A stretch of 64,000 nucleotides of DNA from the NCBI GenBank assembly GCA_937983405.1, contig CALJZN010000017.1, positions 1 to 64,000 on the forward strand, written 5' to 3'. Within the stretch, counting starts at the first letter, position 1. The number at the start of each line of letters is the position of its first letter. The notes beneath the pieces are model-generated. The model saw only the letters and a list, made by a program, of their open reading frames with translations, did no database searches and was not told the DNA's origin. The DNA comes from an uncultured Paracoccaceae bacterium (lineage in GTDB: Bacteria > Pseudomonadota > Alphaproteobacteria > Rhodobacterales > Rhodobacteraceae). Below are positions 27,173-36,890 of the stretch, piece by piece. A program made the position numbers and the translations under genes.

Positions 27173-28702
27173 TCAGCCGTAGAGCGTGCCCCAGCGCTCG
27201 ATCAGCTGCTGCTGCAGGCGCCGTGCCCGGGCCGTCCACTCCGACCCGCCGGCGGGGCGCTCGCGCTCGGAGGGCGCCAGGCGATCGCGTCGCGGCACGT
27301 CGGCGGCGAAGATCGCGAAGGCAAGGTCGCGCCCCGACGGCGTGGCGAGATAGCCGCCGAGACCCGCGACGAAGTTGAGCGTTCCGGTCTTGGCCACCAC
27401 CCGCAGGGGATGGTTGCGGATCTCGCTGCCGCGGGCGTCGCGCATGGCGAAGGGCCGCAGGATCGGGCGCAGCCGCCCTTCGGCCCCCGCGCGCAGAAGC
27501 GCCTGCACCATGTCGGCCGGAGACAGCCGCGCGGCATCGCCGAGGCCCGAGTGATCGACGAAGCGCGGCGCGGCCAGTCCCAGCCGCTCGGCCCCCCAGG
27601 CCCCCATCCGCCGCGCCGATTCGGCCAGGCTGCCGACCGGCCCGCCGCGGGCGGCCGAGGCGGACAGGCCCACCGCCTCGGCCGTCAGGTTGGTCGAGAA
27701 GCGCAGCATGTCGCGCAGGATGACCGCCAGCTCGTCGCTGCGCGCCTCGGCCAGGACGGTGCCGCGCATCTCTCCGGCGGCGGGCTGGGGCGCGGGCAGG
27801 GCGATGCCCTGCGCCCGGGCGAGGGTGCGGAACACCTCGCCGGCGTAGAGGTCGGGGCGGCGCACCGGCAGCCAGCGGCTGCCGCCGTTGCCCAGCGACG
27901 CGGCGGCGACCGTCCAGCGCTCGCGCCCCGCCTCGGCGGCGAAGGTGAACAGCGGCGCCGCGCGCTGGACGATGCGCACCTCGGCCATGGCGACCGCCGG
28001 GCGAAAGCGTTCGCCGCGCGCGTCCACGGCGACCTGCCACTGCCCGCCCGCCCGCCGCCATTCGAAATGCACCCGATTGTGGTTGAGGTTGAGGCCCGAG
28101 ACGGCCGGGTTGTAGCCGACATGCTCGGGCTGCGCGGGGTCGATCTGCGGCACGAAGGGCAGCGCCGCGGCATGGATCAGAAAGCGCCCCTCCACCGCCC
28201 GCAGGCCCGCCGCTGCCAGCGCCGCGGCCATGTCGCCCAGCGTGTCGGTGGTCAGCACCGGATCGCCCCCGCCCACGAGCACCAGATCGCCCGCAAGCCG
28301 CCCGCCCTCGACCGGACCGGTGGCGATGGCTTGGGTGCGGAAGCGGTGCTGCGCGCCCAGCGCCTCGAGCGCGTAGAGCGCCGTGATCGCCTTGGCCACG
28401 CTCGCGGGGGGCAGGGCGAGGGCGGGATCGCGCAGCTCGAGCATCTCGCCCGTGCGGGCATCGGCCACCGCATAGGCGACGGACCCGCCCAGCCGCGCCG
28501 CCTCGATCAGCGCCGCCGCCGCCGGCACCGCGGGGCGCGGGGCGACGGCGGATGCCCCGGCCTGGGCCGCCGCGGCGGACAGGGGGCGCGGACGCGGCCG
28601 GGGCGAGGTGGCCGGCGGATCGGCGAGTGCCCGGGTCGCGGCCCCCGCGAGGAGCGCACCCAGAACCCAGCGGCGATCGAACGAAGGTGGCCGCGACTGC
28701 AT
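27173..28702 (-). CDS. dacB: D-alanyl-D-alanine carboxypeptidase/endopeptidase (PBP4 type, S13)
   Basis: This 509-residue periplasmic enzyme starts with a twin-arginine-like or Sec signal (FDRRWVLGALLAGAATRALA). It carries SVAK (Ser101, Lys104), an SXN motif as STN in RFSTNLTAEAVGL, and KTG in VVAKTGTLNFVAGLGG. The large insert between SXXK and SXN is normal for PBP4. It removes terminal D-Ala or cuts cross-links in peptidoglycan. ATG at 28702 starts the signal peptide. It lies 47 bases after nadD on the same strand. Confidence 0.9.
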   Translation of the reverse strand: MQSRPPSFDRRWVLGALLAGAATRALADPPATSPRPRPRPLSAAAAQAGASAVAPRPAVPAAAALIEAARLGGSVAYAVADARTGEMLELRDPALALPPASVAKAITALYALEALGAQHRFRTQAIATGPVEGGRLAGDLVLVGGGDPVLTTDTLGDMAAALAAAGLRAVEGRFLIHAAALPFVPQIDPAQPEHVGYNPAVSGLNLNHNRVHFEWRRAGGQWQVAVDARGERFRPAVAMAEVRIVQRAAPLFTFAAEAGRERWTVAAASLGNGGSRWLPVRRPDLYAGEVFRTLARAQGIALPAPQPAAGEMRGTVLAEARSDELAVILRDMLRFSTNLTAEAVGLSASAARGGPVGSLAESARRMGAWGAERLGLAAPRFVDHSGLGDAARLSPADMVQALLRAGAEGRLRPILRPFAMRDARGSEIRNHPLRVVAKTGTLNFVAGLGGYLATPSGRDLAFAIFAADVPRRDRLAPSERERPAGGSEWTARARRLQQQLIERWGTLYG

Positions 28703-28749
28703 GGACAGCAGATAACCGCAGCCGGCGTCCGCGGGCAAGCCGCCGGCCG

Positions 28750-29406
28750 TCACAGCCGCGTTCCGGGCGGGGCGCCGTCCCCGGCGGGCCACACCCCGCG
28801 GTTCCTGAGCGCCGTGGACGACAGCGGCGACAGCGGCATCGTGAGGTAGGTCCAGGCCGGCGGCCGCGCCCGGCCCAGCCGGCGGGCCGCCGCCGCCGGC
28901 AGCCGCGCGCCCGCAAAGCGCCGCGCCGCGCGCGAGCCCAGCGCCTTCAGCCCGCTGCCCGGCCGCGCCAGAACGGCGATGGGCACGCCTGCCACGATGT
29001 CGGTCCAGCGCTGCCAGCGATGGAAGCCCGCCAGATTGTCGGCCCCCATCAGCCAGACAAAGCGCACGCCGGGATAGGCCCGGGCCAGCCGCGCCAGCGT
29101 GTCGGCGGTGAAGCGGGTGCCGAGCCGGGCCTCGACATCGGTGACGATCACGCGGGGATGGTCCGCAAGCAGCCGCCGCGCCGCCGCGATGCGCCGGTCG
29201 AGCGGCGCGGCGGGCCTGGCCTTCAACGGATTGCCCGGGCTGACGAGCCACCAGATGCGGGCCAGCCCGAGCCGGCGCAGCGCCTCTTGCGTCAGCCGGA
29301 CATGGCCGGCGTGGGGCGGGTCGAACGACCCGCCGAGCAGGCCGATGCGTTCGCCGGCCCGGGCGACGGGCCAGCCGGCCCGGCCCTGCCCTGACCCGCC
29401 GCGCAT
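28750..29406 (-). CDS. nadD: Nicotinate-nucleotide adenylyltransferase
   Basis: This 218-residue protein makes nicotinic acid adenine dinucleotide from NaMN and ATP in NAD synthesis. It has [14 protein letters not shown] (the HXGH motif at His32-His35), [19 protein letters not shown] and near the C-terminus SPLSSTALR (the ISSTXXR motif). The ATG at 29406 is used because GGGGCAGGG lies directly upstream and the length matches Rhodobacter NadD. It lies 13 bases after the periplasmic protein gene and before dacB, so the three may form an operon. Confidence 0.9.
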   Translation of the reverse strand: MRGGSGQGRAGWPVARAGERIGLLGGSFDPPHAGHVRLTQEALRRLGLARIWWLVSPGNPLKARPAAPLDRRIAAARRLLADHPRVIVTDVEARLGTRFTADTLARLARAYPGVRFVWLMGADNLAGFHRWQRWTDIVAGVPIAVLARPGSGLKALGSRAARRFAGARLPAAAARRLGRARPPAWTYLTMPLSPLSSTALRNRGVWPAGDGAPPGTRL

Positions 29407-29419
29407 CCCTGCCCCGCGC

Positions 29420-30049
29420 TCAGGGCGCCGCAGGGGGCTGGGCGGCGGGCGGGGCGATCTCGATGTCCAGCTCGAAGCTGCCCGCCTTGCCCGAATGCCG
29501 GTCGCGCAGGGTCGTGACCAGCCGGTAGGCCCCCGGCCCTGCGCCGGCCCAGTCGTAGGTGATGCTGGCCGGAAACTCGCGGATCGGGCGGCGCGAGGCG
29601 AAGCGCATCGACTGGATGCCGGGAATCGCCGCGATCCGCCGGCCGCGGGCGTCGAAGATCGCCAGATCGACGTCGAAGGCGATCTCGAGCAGCTCGCCGA
29701 CATGGCCATGGGCGAAGCCCACCGGCTCGGCATAGATGCGGATCGGCTCGCCGGGCAGGAAAGGCCCCTTGGCACGCGGCTGGTACAGCCCGTAGCCCGC
29801 CGGCGGCGCATCCACCAGGACGACGGCCGAGAAGTCCAGCGGCACCGCCGCCCAGACCGCGGCCACAAGCCGCTCGGTCTCGGCCAGCGCGGCGGCGCCG
29901 CGGCCGGCCGCAAGATGCGTGTCGATCGCCTCGGCGATCCCTGCCGCGGGCCCGGTTGCTGCCCGTGCACCGACCCCCGCGGCCAGCACCCCTGCGAGCA
30001 GAAGGCCGGCCACGCGCCCCCGAGCGGCCGAACCCGATGTCGTTGCCAT
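29420..30049 (-). CDS. Secreted or periplasmic protein of unknown function
   Basis: This 209-residue protein has a clear signal peptide ([20 protein letters not shown], cleavage near residue 31). The mature part is rich in beta-type segments: [46 protein letters not shown] and SFELDIEI. This would fit a single immunoglobulin-like or jelly-roll domain. I do not recognise a family. The ATG at 30049 has an excellent GGAGAGAG site five bases upstream. It is first of a likely operon with nadD and dacB. Confidence 0.7.
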   Translation of the reverse strand: MATTSGSAARGRVAGLLLAGVLAAGVGARAATGPAAGIAEAIDTHLAAGRGAAALAETERLVAAVWAAVPLDFSAVVLVDAPPAGYGLYQPRAKGPFLPGEPIRIYAEPVGFAHGHVGELLEIAFDVDLAIFDARGRRIAAIPGIQSMRFASRRPIREFPASITYDWAGAGPGAYRLVTTLRDRHSGKAGSFELDIEIAPPAAQPPAAP

Positions 30050-30293
30050 TCCCTCTCTCTCCGCTTCGCCGCGCCGCGCGCCCCCCGGACCGTTCCGTGC
30101 CACTTCCGGCCGGCAAGTCAAGGGCATGACCGGCGATCATAGGCATTCGCCCGGCCTTCGTCCATTGCCTGACTGGGCCTCGGGCGCGGCCCCGCGGCGA
30201 TTTCGCAGCGCCTGCGGCTGCCGGGTGCCGCACGGGGTGTCCGAGGCAGGGGCTTTCGGCGCGGCAAGGCACGGGGCCGGCCGCGCCCGGGGC

Positions 30294-30323
30294 TTGCCTT
30301 GCCGCGGCAATTCGGGTTAGATA
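30294..30323 (+). promoter_or_regulatory. Probable sigma-70 type promoter for cspA
   Basis: TTGCCT (30294-30299) and TAGATA (30318-30323) are separated by 18 bases. This predicts a start near 30331 and a leader of about 112 bases before cspA, a length usual for cold-shock genes. The 393-base gap 30050-30442 holds no gene apart from this promoter and leader. Confidence 0.5.
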
Positions 30324-30399
30324 CTGAATGCGACGTTACGCTATCGAACTGCTGTCCACCTTCCGGCCACAGTCACTCGATCTGCCACGACTGAGCCGG

Positions 30400-30422
30400 G
30401 CTGCCGCACTTCCGCGGGCAGC
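30400..30422 (+). other. Hairpin in the cspA leader next to the ribosome site
   Basis: GCTGCCGC and GCGGGCAGC pair with one bulged base around a six-base loop. The stem ends six bases before the AAGGGGA ribosome site (30429-30435) of cspA. A temperature-sensitive role in translation is an inference from position. Confidence 0.45.
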
Positions 30423-30442
30423 AACTTCAAGGGGACATCACG

Positions 30443-30652
30443 ATGGCCACCGGCACCGTGAAATGGTTCAACGCCACCAAGGGCTTCGGCTTCATTCAGC
30501 CCGATGGCGGCAGCAAGGACGTGTTCGTCCACATCTCCGCCGTCGAGCGTGCCGGCCTGCGCGGCCTGAACGATGGCCAGAAGGTCACGTTCGACCTGGA
30601 AACCGGCCGCGACGGCCGCCAATCGGCGACGAATCTCTCGATCCCGCGCTGA
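30443..30652 (+). CDS. cspA: Cold shock protein of the CspA family
   Basis: This 69-residue single cold-shock domain has RNP1 as KGFGFIQP and RNP2 as VFVHIS, in a protein starting ATGTVKWFNATKG. It binds single-stranded RNA and DNA and melts RNA structure in the cytoplasm. The ATG has AAGGGGA eight bases upstream. A long leader with a hairpin and a strong downstream terminator make it a single-gene transcript. Which csp paralogue this is cannot be told from one window. Confidence 0.93.
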   Translation: MATGTVKWFNATKGFGFIQPDGGSKDVFVHISAVERAGLRGLNDGQKVTFDLETGRDGRQSATNLSIPR

Positions 30653-30697
30653 TCCGGCAGCGGCTGCGGCCGCCCGTCGGCGCAGGCCTGCAGTCTG

Positions 30698-30734
30698 GGG
30701 GGGCGCCCGGGGCACCGGCGCCCCCCTGTTTTTT
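30698..30734 (+). terminator. Strong intrinsic terminator after cspA
   Basis: A 10-bp stem (GGGGGGCGCC with GGCGCCCCCC) with a nine-base loop is followed by TG and six T residues. It is the clearest factor-independent terminator in the window. Confidence 0.88.
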
Positions 30735-30890
30735 CTGCCCGCGCGCCGCCAGGCAACCCGAAACCTGCAGCCAACCCCGGGCTCGGGCAAAGCCCCGTCG
30801 CGGGCGCGCCGCCGGCGGCCGGGACGAGCGGTTACGTTTCGGCCTTCGGCTGCGGGCGTTGCGCGCGGCGGCGCGGCGCGCCGCCACGGT

Positions 30891-32771
30891 CTATCGGCCG
30901 GCCGCGACGCGCCGGAGTCCAAGGACCTTGGCCCGCGCCCGCGGGTCGGCCTCGAACAGCGCCGCCAGCTGTTCGGTCATCGCGCCGGCAAGCTGCTCGG
31001 CATCGGTGATCGTCACCGCCCGGGCGTAGTAGCGCGTCACGTCATGGCCGATGCCGATGGCGATCAGCTCGACAAGCTTCCGACGCTCGATCATCGCGAT
31101 CACGTCGCGCAGGTGCTTCTCCAGATAGTTGGCGGGGTTGACCGACAGCGTCGAGTCGTCCACCGGGGCGCCGTCGGAGATGACCATCAGGATCTTGCGC
31201 GCCTCGGGGCGGCGGGTCAGCCGGCGGTGCGCCCATTCCAGCGCCTCGCCGTCGATGTTCTCCTTCAGGAGCCCCTCCTTCATCATCAGCCCGAGGTTGT
31301 CGCGCACCCGCCGCCAGGGTGCATCGGCGGGCTTGTAGACGATGTGGCGCAGGTCGTTCAGCCGCCCGGGCTGCTGCGGCCGGCCTGCGGCCAGCCATTT
31401 CTCGCGGCTCTGCCCGCCCTTCCAGGCCCGGGTGGTGAAGCCCAGCACCTCGACCTTGACCTGGCAGCGCTCGAGCGTGCGGGCCAGCACGTCGGCGCAG
31501 ATCGCGGCGATGCTGATCGGCCGGCCGCGCATGGACCCCGAGTTGTCCAGCAGCAGCGTCACCACGGTGTCGCGGAACTCGGTGTCCTTCTCCATCTTGA
31601 ACGACAGCGGCGTGGTGGGGTTCGCCACCACCCGCGCCAGCCGGCCGGCGTCGAGATAGCCCTCCTCCAGGTCGAACAGCCAGCTGCGCGCCTGCTGCGC
31701 CTGCAGCCGGCGCTGGAGCCTGTTCGCCAGCCGCCCCACGGCACCCTTCACCGGCTCGAGCTGCTGGTCGAGATAGGCGCGCAGCCGCTCGAGCTCGGCC
31801 GGCTCGGCCAGATCTTCGGCGCGCACCTCCTCGTCGAAGGCGGTCAGGAACACCTTGTAGCCCGGATCGGCCTCGGAATGGGGCGGCGGCGGCGGCGGCT
31901 CGAACGGCGCCTCGGCCTCGGCCATCTCGGCGTCGTCGGCCTTGTCCATGTCGGCCGCCTCGTCCATGGCGACCTGCGCCTTCGTCGGGTCGTCCTGCGT
32001 CGCGTCCCGGTCGTCCCGGTCGTCGCCCTCGTCGCCGTCCTGCCGGTCGTCGCCGGTCTGGTCGGGGCTGTCGTCCGCGTCGGTCGCGCTGGTCTCGTCG
32101 CTGTCCTCGTCCGGACGGTCGGGGTCGTCGCCCAGCTGGTCGCCGAAGCCCAGATCCTCGATCACCCGGCGCGTCAGGCGGGCAAAGGCCGCCTGGTCGG
32201 CCAGCGCGGCATCAAGCCCCTGCAGCGTGCCGCCCGCCTGCGCATCGAGAACGGCGCGCCACAGCGCCAGAACGCGGTCGGCGCCGCGCGGCAGCGGCCG
32301 CCCCGTGGCCAGCGTGCGCACCAGATACCCCGCCGCCAGCGGCAGCGGCGCGTCGGCGGCCTCCTTCAGATGGGCATAGCCTTTCCGGTCGGCCTCCTGC
32401 GCGATGCGCGCGTCGATGTTGACCGCGGTGCCGGGCATGTCGCGCGCCCCCAGCGCCTCGCAGCGGGCGGTCTCCATCGCCTCGTAGAGGTCGCGCGCCA
32501 TCGGGCCCTGCGGCTGATAGCGGGCATGCGTCGCAGCATCGTGGTAGCGGCGGCGCAGCGCGAAGCCGTCGGCGGTGCCGCGGGCCAGCAGCACCTCGTC
32601 GCGCGTCATCCGACGGCTGACCTGCGGCAGGCGGATGCCGTCCTTCGACATCCCCGGCGGATCGACCGAGAAGGTCACGGTCAGATCGCCATCCTCGGCC
32701 AGCGTCTTGGTCGCCTCGGCGAGGGCCTTCTTGAAGGGGTCGGCGGGGTTGAGCTCGGGGCGCTTGCTCAT
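30891..32771 (-). CDS. cobT: Cobaltochelatase subunit CobT
   Basis: This 626-residue protein is part of the ATP-dependent CobNST chelatase that inserts cobalt into hydrogenobyrinate diamide in aerobic B12 synthesis. The N-terminal half has conserved CobT helices. A highly acidic Asp/Glu/Ser-rich linker covers about residues 225-310, followed by PPPPPP. The C-terminal von Willebrand A domain has the MIDAS motif DNSGSMRG near residue 407, with [11 protein letters not shown] later. It lies 111 bases downstream of cobS on the same strand. The large subunit cobN is not in the window. Confidence 0.95.
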   Translation of the reverse strand: MSKRPELNPADPFKKALAEATKTLAEDGDLTVTFSVDPPGMSKDGIRLPQVSRRMTRDEVLLARGTADGFALRRRYHDAATHARYQPQGPMARDLYEAMETARCEALGARDMPGTAVNIDARIAQEADRKGYAHLKEAADAPLPLAAGYLVRTLATGRPLPRGADRVLALWRAVLDAQAGGTLQGLDAALADQAAFARLTRRVIEDLGFGDQLGDDPDRPDEDSDETSATDADDSPDQTGDDRQDGDEGDDRDDRDATQDDPTKAQVAMDEAADMDKADDAEMAEAEAPFEPPPPPPHSEADPGYKVFLTAFDEEVRAEDLAEPAELERLRAYLDQQLEPVKGAVGRLANRLQRRLQAQQARSWLFDLEEGYLDAGRLARVVANPTTPLSFKMEKDTEFRDTVVTLLLDNSGSMRGRPISIAAICADVLARTLERCQVKVEVLGFTTRAWKGGQSREKWLAAGRPQQPGRLNDLRHIVYKPADAPWRRVRDNLGLMMKEGLLKENIDGEALEWAHRRLTRRPEARKILMVISDGAPVDDSTLSVNPANYLEKHLRDVIAMIERRKLVELIAIGIGHDVTRYYARAVTITDAEQLAGAMTEQLAALFEADPRARAKVLGLRRVAAGR

Positions 32772-32882
32772 CGGCGCAGGCTCATCGGCGCAGGCCCACG
32801 GGCGCAGGCCTTGCGGCGCAGACCGCTCGCGTGCCTGCCGCCGTCGGGGGCGTGCCCCGCGCCCGGACTGCCGCGGCGGGCC

Positions 32883-33866
32883 TCATCCCAGCGTCATCGA
32901 CACCGCGCTTTCGGGCAGTTCCTCGCCGAAGCAGCGCTGGTAGAACTCGGCCACGGTCGCCCGCTCGAGCTCGTCGCACTTGTTGAGGAAGCTGAGCCGG
33001 AAGGCATAGCCCACCGAGCGGAAGATGCGCGCGTTCTCGGCCCAGGCGATCACCGTGCGCGGCGACATCACGGTCGAGAGATCGCCGTTCATGAAGGCCG
33101 TGCGCGTCATGTCGGCGACCGTGACCATCTGGCTGATCGTCTTGCGCCCGGCCGCGGTGTTGTAGGCGGGGTTCTTGGCCAGCACGATCGCCGCCTCGGC
33201 GTCGTGGCTGAGGTAATTGAGCGTGGCCACAAGGCTCCATCGGTCCATCTGGCCCTGGTTGATCTGCTGCGTGCCGTGGTAAAGCCCCGTGGTGTCGCCC
33301 AGCCCCACGGTGTTGGCGGTGGCGAACAGCCGGAAGTAGGGGTGCGGCGTGATGACCTCGTTCTGGTCGAGCAGCGTGAGCTTGCCGTCGGCCTCGAGCA
33401 CGCGCTGGATGACGAACATCACGTCGGCCCGGCCGGCGTCGTATTCGTCGAACACGATGGCGCAGGGGTTGCGCAGCGCCCAGGGCAGGATCCCCTCCTG
33501 GAACACCGTCACCTGCTTGCCGTCCACCAGCTTGATCGCATCCTTGCCGATCAGGTCGATGCGGCTGATGTGGCTGTCGAGGTTGACCCGCACGCAAGGC
33601 CAGTTGAGCCGCGCGGCCACCTGCTCGATGTGGGTGGACTTGCCGGTGCCGTGGTAGCCCTGGATCATCACCCGTCGGTTGTAGGCAAAGCCTGCAAGGA
33701 TCGCAAGGGTGGTGTCGGGGTCGAACTTGTAGGTCGGGTCGAAGGCCGGGACGCGGTCGGTCGGCTCGGCGAAGGCTTTCACCTTCATGTCGCTGTCGAT
33801 GCCGAACACCTCGCGGACCGAAACGTCCTCGGTCGGTTTCGCTGCCGTCGCCATCCCGTCCGCCAT
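32883..33866 (-). CDS. cobS: Cobaltochelatase subunit CobS
   Basis: This AAA+ ATPase of 327 residues forms rings with CobT and drives cobalt insertion. Walker A is GYHGTGKST (about residues 70-78), Walker B is [10 protein letters not shown] (near 136-145), and FRLFATANT holds sensor 1. The N-terminus [23 protein letters not shown] fits; Met at 33866 is used, with 33854 as the alternative four codons in. The frame continues upstream into an Arg-rich stretch unlike the family. It is transcribed with cobT. Confidence 0.95.
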   Translation of the reverse strand: MADGMATAAKPTEDVSVREVFGIDSDMKVKAFAEPTDRVPAFDPTYKFDPDTTLAILAGFAYNRRVMIQGYHGTGKSTHIEQVAARLNWPCVRVNLDSHISRIDLIGKDAIKLVDGKQVTVFQEGILPWALRNPCAIVFDEYDAGRADVMFVIQRVLEADGKLTLLDQNEVITPHPYFRLFATANTVGLGDTTGLYHGTQQINQGQMDRWSLVATLNYLSHDAEAAIVLAKNPAYNTAAGRKTISQMVTVADMTRTAFMNGDLSTVMSPRTVIAWAENARIFRSVGYAFRLSFLNKCDELERATVAEFYQRCFGEELPESAVSMTLG

Positions 33867-33966
33867 CGCCCTGCCGCCCGTCCGAACGCCCGCCCGCGCG
33901 GCCCGCGGCCGCGGATCCTTCTCTGGAACAGAACGCCGGGCCATGCAAGGGGCCGCGGCCCCGCCC

Positions 33967-35085
33967 TCACCGCGGGATCAGCGCCGGATCGCCCGCGGCG
34001 ACGGCGGCATCCAGCGCCTGCGGGTCGACCACCGGCAGCGCCGCGAGCATCCGCTCGGGGTGGCGCAGCGGTTCGGGCAGGTCGGACAGCAGGGCGCGCA
34101 GGCGCTCCACCTCGGCTTTCAGCGCCTCGAGATGGGGCCCGGGGAAGGGGTCGGGCACCTCGTTGAAGTCATGGGCGGCGAAGTAGCCGGGCGACCTGAG
34201 CTCGCCCGAGGTCGTCCGCCGCAGCGGCAGCTTGCGGAAGAAGAACTCCGAGCGCGACTTGACCGCATAGTGGCGCAGCCGCAGCGCACCCCAGACGCAG
34301 GCGCGCGACCGCCCGGAGGCCTTGCGCCCGGCTTCCGCAAGGGGGTTGCCGTTGCTGTCGACGATGGCGAAGCCCTCCGCGAGTTCGAGGTGATGGGGGC
34401 TGATCATCCGCCGTATGCAGGCCGGCCGGACGATCATCTTGTAGTGCCGGTTCGGGGCGCGGGCATCGTGGCCGCGGCGGGGAAACCGCTCCGCGACCAG
34501 CCCCTCGCCCGGCGCGTTGCGGCCGGCCGAGCCGTAGCAGGCCCAGTTCATCGCCACGCCGCCGACCTCGGCCGGCAGGGTCTGCAACCAGTCGGTCGCC
34601 CGCCGGTACCCGGCCCGCGGCTCGATGAACTCGTCGGCGTCGATCGCGGCGAGCCAGTCGACCTCGGTCCCGGCCGCCAGGATCAGCGCGCGATGGCCGT
34701 GCTTCTGCGGCGGGGTGCCCGGGGTTCCGGGAAAGTCGATGCGGCGGACCACGCCCGCCCGGTCGAGGGCCGCAAGAATGCTGCCGAGCCCGTCGTCCGA
34801 GCCGTTGTCGGCGATGTAGAACCGGCTGACCCCGACCAGCCGGTGGTGCGCGATCCATTCGAGGATGTAGGGCGCCTCGTTGCGCATCATCGCCATCACG
34901 CCAAGCGTCGGCACCCCCGCCGTCGCCGTCGCGGCCCCTGCTCGCGCCGCGCATGCCCCGGGCCCGGCCGCGGCCGGCCCGGGCCTGCGCTGCCGAAGCC
35001 AGACCCACCAGAGGGCGCGCGACAGCGCCTGCCGCGCCGCGCGCCGCAGGCGGTCCAGCCGTTCCGCTGTCTGCCGAAGTCCCAT
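33967..35085 (-). CDS. Glycosyltransferase family 2-like protein
   Basis: This 372-residue protein has a basic N-terminus, then [25 protein letters not shown] (about residues 62-86), [10 protein letters not shown] and DADEF (149-153, the DXD metal/nucleotide-sugar site). This is the pattern of GT2-like enzymes of the Glyco_tranf_2_4 group, common in alphaproteobacterial envelope polysaccharide loci. The C-terminal region has [15 protein letters not shown] and predicted helices. No neighbour suggests its acceptor. ATG at 35085 is the only convincing start before the core. Confidence 0.75.
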   Translation of the reverse strand: MGLRQTAERLDRLRRAARQALSRALWWVWLRQRRPGPAAAGPGACAARAGAATATAGVPTLGVMAMMRNEAPYILEWIAHHRLVGVSRFYIADNGSDDGLGSILAALDRAGVVRRIDFPGTPGTPPQKHGHRALILAAGTEVDWLAAIDADEFIEPRAGYRRATDWLQTLPAEVGGVAMNWACYGSAGRNAPGEGLVAERFPRRGHDARAPNRHYKMIVRPACIRRMISPHHLELAEGFAIVDSNGNPLAEAGRKASGRSRACVWGALRLRHYAVKSRSEFFFRKLPLRRTTSGELRSPGYFAAHDFNEVPDPFPGPHLEALKAEVERLRALLSDLPEPLRHPERMLAALPVVDPQALDAAVAAGDPALIPR

Positions 35086-35168
35086 CGCTGCACCACCCTC
35101 GGACGAAAGCGACGCGCCCCGGCCCGATCGCGCCCGCGGCCCAAGGGGCCGCCGCGGCGCGGCTGCCG

Positions 35169-35792
35169 TCAGTCGCGGAAGTTGCGGCTTTCCTTGATCT
35201 GGTCCCAGGCCCAGACGACCTCTTGCAGGCGGTCCTCGTCGTCGCGGTTGCCGCCGTTGAGGTCGGGGTGGAGATCCTTGACCAGGCTCTTGTACTGCTT
35301 GCGGATCTCGGCGCGCGTCCAGTGCTCGCGCGCGTCGAGGATCTCGAGCGCGCGGCGTTCGGTCGACGGCAGGCGGCGCGCTCCGGCGCCGCTCCGGCCG
35401 GTCGCGGCCGTGGCGCCCAGCACCTCGTGCGGGTCATCCGAGGCAAGCCGGTGCCAGGCGCGCGGCTCCTCGCGATGGCCGAAGGGGCGCGTCGCCCGGC
35501 CCCAGACGCGGTCGCGGTCGACCAGCCGTTGGAACTCCTCTTCGGTCTGGCCGGCGAAGAAGTTCCACTTCAGGTTGTACTCGCGGATGTGGTCCTTGCA
35601 GAACCACAGCCATTCTTCCAGCTGGTCGGGCGCGCGCGGGGCGCGGAACTCGCCGCGGGCGGTGCAGCCCGGGTGGTCGCAGGGCCGGTCGATCCCCTCG
35701 ATCGCGCCGGTCGCGGTGCGGCGCCCGCGGGTGCGGCGCTTCTTGTCTGCAGAGACACGGATGTCGAAATCGAACGGCGAACCCTTGCGCAT
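35169..35792 (-). CDS. J-domain protein with N-terminal Cys/His segment
   Basis: This 207-residue protein has at its C-terminus (about residues 148-205) a J-domain with HWTRAEIRKQYKSLVKDLHPDLNGG; the HPD triad is essential for stimulating Hsp70 (DnaK). The N-terminal half has CDHPGCTARGEFRAP and FCKDHIREYNLKWNFFAG, a compact Cys/His motif that may bind zinc. This architecture recurs in alphaproteobacteria as a DnaJ-family protein beside bolA. The client is unknown. It is divergent from bolA with a 73-base gap. Confidence 0.88.
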   Translation of the reverse strand: MRKGSPFDFDIRVSADKKRRTRGRRTATGAIEGIDRPCDHPGCTARGEFRAPRAPDQLEEWLWFCKDHIREYNLKWNFFAGQTEEEFQRLVDRDRVWGRATRPFGHREEPRAWHRLASDDPHEVLGATAATGRSGAGARRLPSTERRALEILDAREHWTRAEIRKQYKSLVKDLHPDLNGGNRDDEDRLQEVVWAWDQIKESRNFRD

Positions 35793-35865
35793 GCCGCAGA
35801 CCCTTCTCGACTCGGACGCGAAACTTTAGGGTATCCGGAAGAATGGAAAAGGGGTGCCACGCGAA

Positions 35866-36126
35866 ATGACGGTCGCTGACGAGATCAGGACACGGCTCGA
35901 GGCAAGCTTTGCCCCGCAGGCGCTGGAGGTCGTGGACGAGAGCGAGGCGCACCGCGGGCACGCCGGCTGGCGCGAGGGGGGCGAGACGCATTTCCGCGTG
36001 GCCATCGTCGCCCCCGCCTTCGCGGGCATGACGCGAATCGCGCAACACCGGGCGATCCACGCCGCGCTCGGCCCCGACCTGGTGCGGCGGATTCACGCGC
36101 TGGCGCTCTCGGTGCGGGCGGGCTGA
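35866..36126 (+). CDS. bolA: BolA family protein
   Basis: This 86-residue protein begins TVADEIRTRLEASFAPQALEVVDES. It continues EAHRGHAGWREGGETHFRV, which contains the conserved His residues used with monothiol glutaredoxin to hold a 2Fe-2S cluster, and IAQHRAIHAAL near the end. BolA proteins act in iron-sulfur trafficking and stress morphology. ATG at 35866 is preferred over the GTG at 35854 because it starts the family core, with AAAAGGGG 12 bases upstream. It is divergent from the J-domain gene. Confidence 0.92.
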   Translation: MTVADEIRTRLEASFAPQALEVVDESEAHRGHAGWREGGETHFRVAIVAPAFAGMTRIAQHRAIHAALGPDLVRRIHALALSVRAG

Positions 36127-36147
36127 GCGCGCGGCCCGACGGCCCCC

Positions 36148-36660
36148 TCACTCTGCCCTGGGCGCCTCGGGCTTGGGCGCCGTCCGGAACAGGCCCTTGC
36201 CGGTGGCCCCGCCGAGACGGGGCAACAGGCCCGGCGGGGCCCCGTCGCGCGGCGGAACGGCGACAAGGCGCATGGCGTCGCGCGGCGCGGCCTCCACCGC
36301 CTGTGCAACCACGCTCAGCGTGGGCGCCGGGCGCGGCGAGGCCGGGTCCGCGGCCGCCGCCGGCGTCGGAGGGGGCAGGTCGGGTGCGGCCGCCGCATCC
36401 CGCGGGGTCACGACGGCGGGCGTGGCGAGGGACCGGCGGAACACGAGCATGTGATGCGTTGCGGTCCGGGCCTTCGACAGCAGGCCCGCCTTCTCCTCGC
36501 AGGGCAGCGTGTCGGTCCGCAGATACTCCCACCCGTCGCGCCCGAGGGCGTTCATGACCTCGGCAAGGGCGTGGGCAAAGCGCTCGGCAGCGGTCTTGAG
36601 GCCCTTCACCTTGGCCGCGCGGAAGGGCGCGGGAACCACCTTGTACTCGTAGCGCTGCAT
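36148..36660 (-). CDS. DUF4177-domain protein with Pro/Ala-rich tail
   Basis: This 170-residue protein begins MQRYEYKVVPAPFRAAKVKG, and NALGRDGWEYLRTDTLPCEEK follows in the first 60 residues. This is the pattern of small DUF4177 proteins (YEYK at the start, a GWEL/GWEY motif). Residues about 80-170 are a low-complexity Pro/Ala/Arg region. Function is unknown. The ATG has AGGGAG about nine bases upstream. It is convergent with bolA (21-base gap). Confidence 0.75.
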   Translation of the reverse strand: MQRYEYKVVPAPFRAAKVKGLKTAAERFAHALAEVMNALGRDGWEYLRTDTLPCEEKAGLLSKARTATHHMLVFRRSLATPAVVTPRDAAAAPDLPPPTPAAAADPASPRPAPTLSVVAQAVEAAPRDAMRLVAVPPRDGAPPGLLPRLGGATGKGLFRTAPKPEAPRAE

Positions 36661-36890
36661 GACCGATTCGCTCCCTGTCGCCGGCGGAGACGGTAAACGC
36701 TGGCCGGGCGGCGCGAAAGCACCGACGCTCCAGAGAGGCCGAGCACCGTGCCGTTCCGGTCCCTCGGCCGTGCCGGGCAGGCCTGGCGGCGGCGGCGGCA
36801 CGGCCGGCACGCCCCCCCGTCCTGCCGGTTCGCCCGCAGCGGGCGGCTTTACTTCCCCCGCCCTGCGCGCGAAACGAGCGGGGCCGCACG

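Noticed and set aside
33949-33962. Perfect palindrome GGGGCCGCGGCCCC after the glycosyltransferase gene
   Set aside because: It has no room for a loop and no T run; by chance such GC palindromes are common here, so it is not called a terminator.
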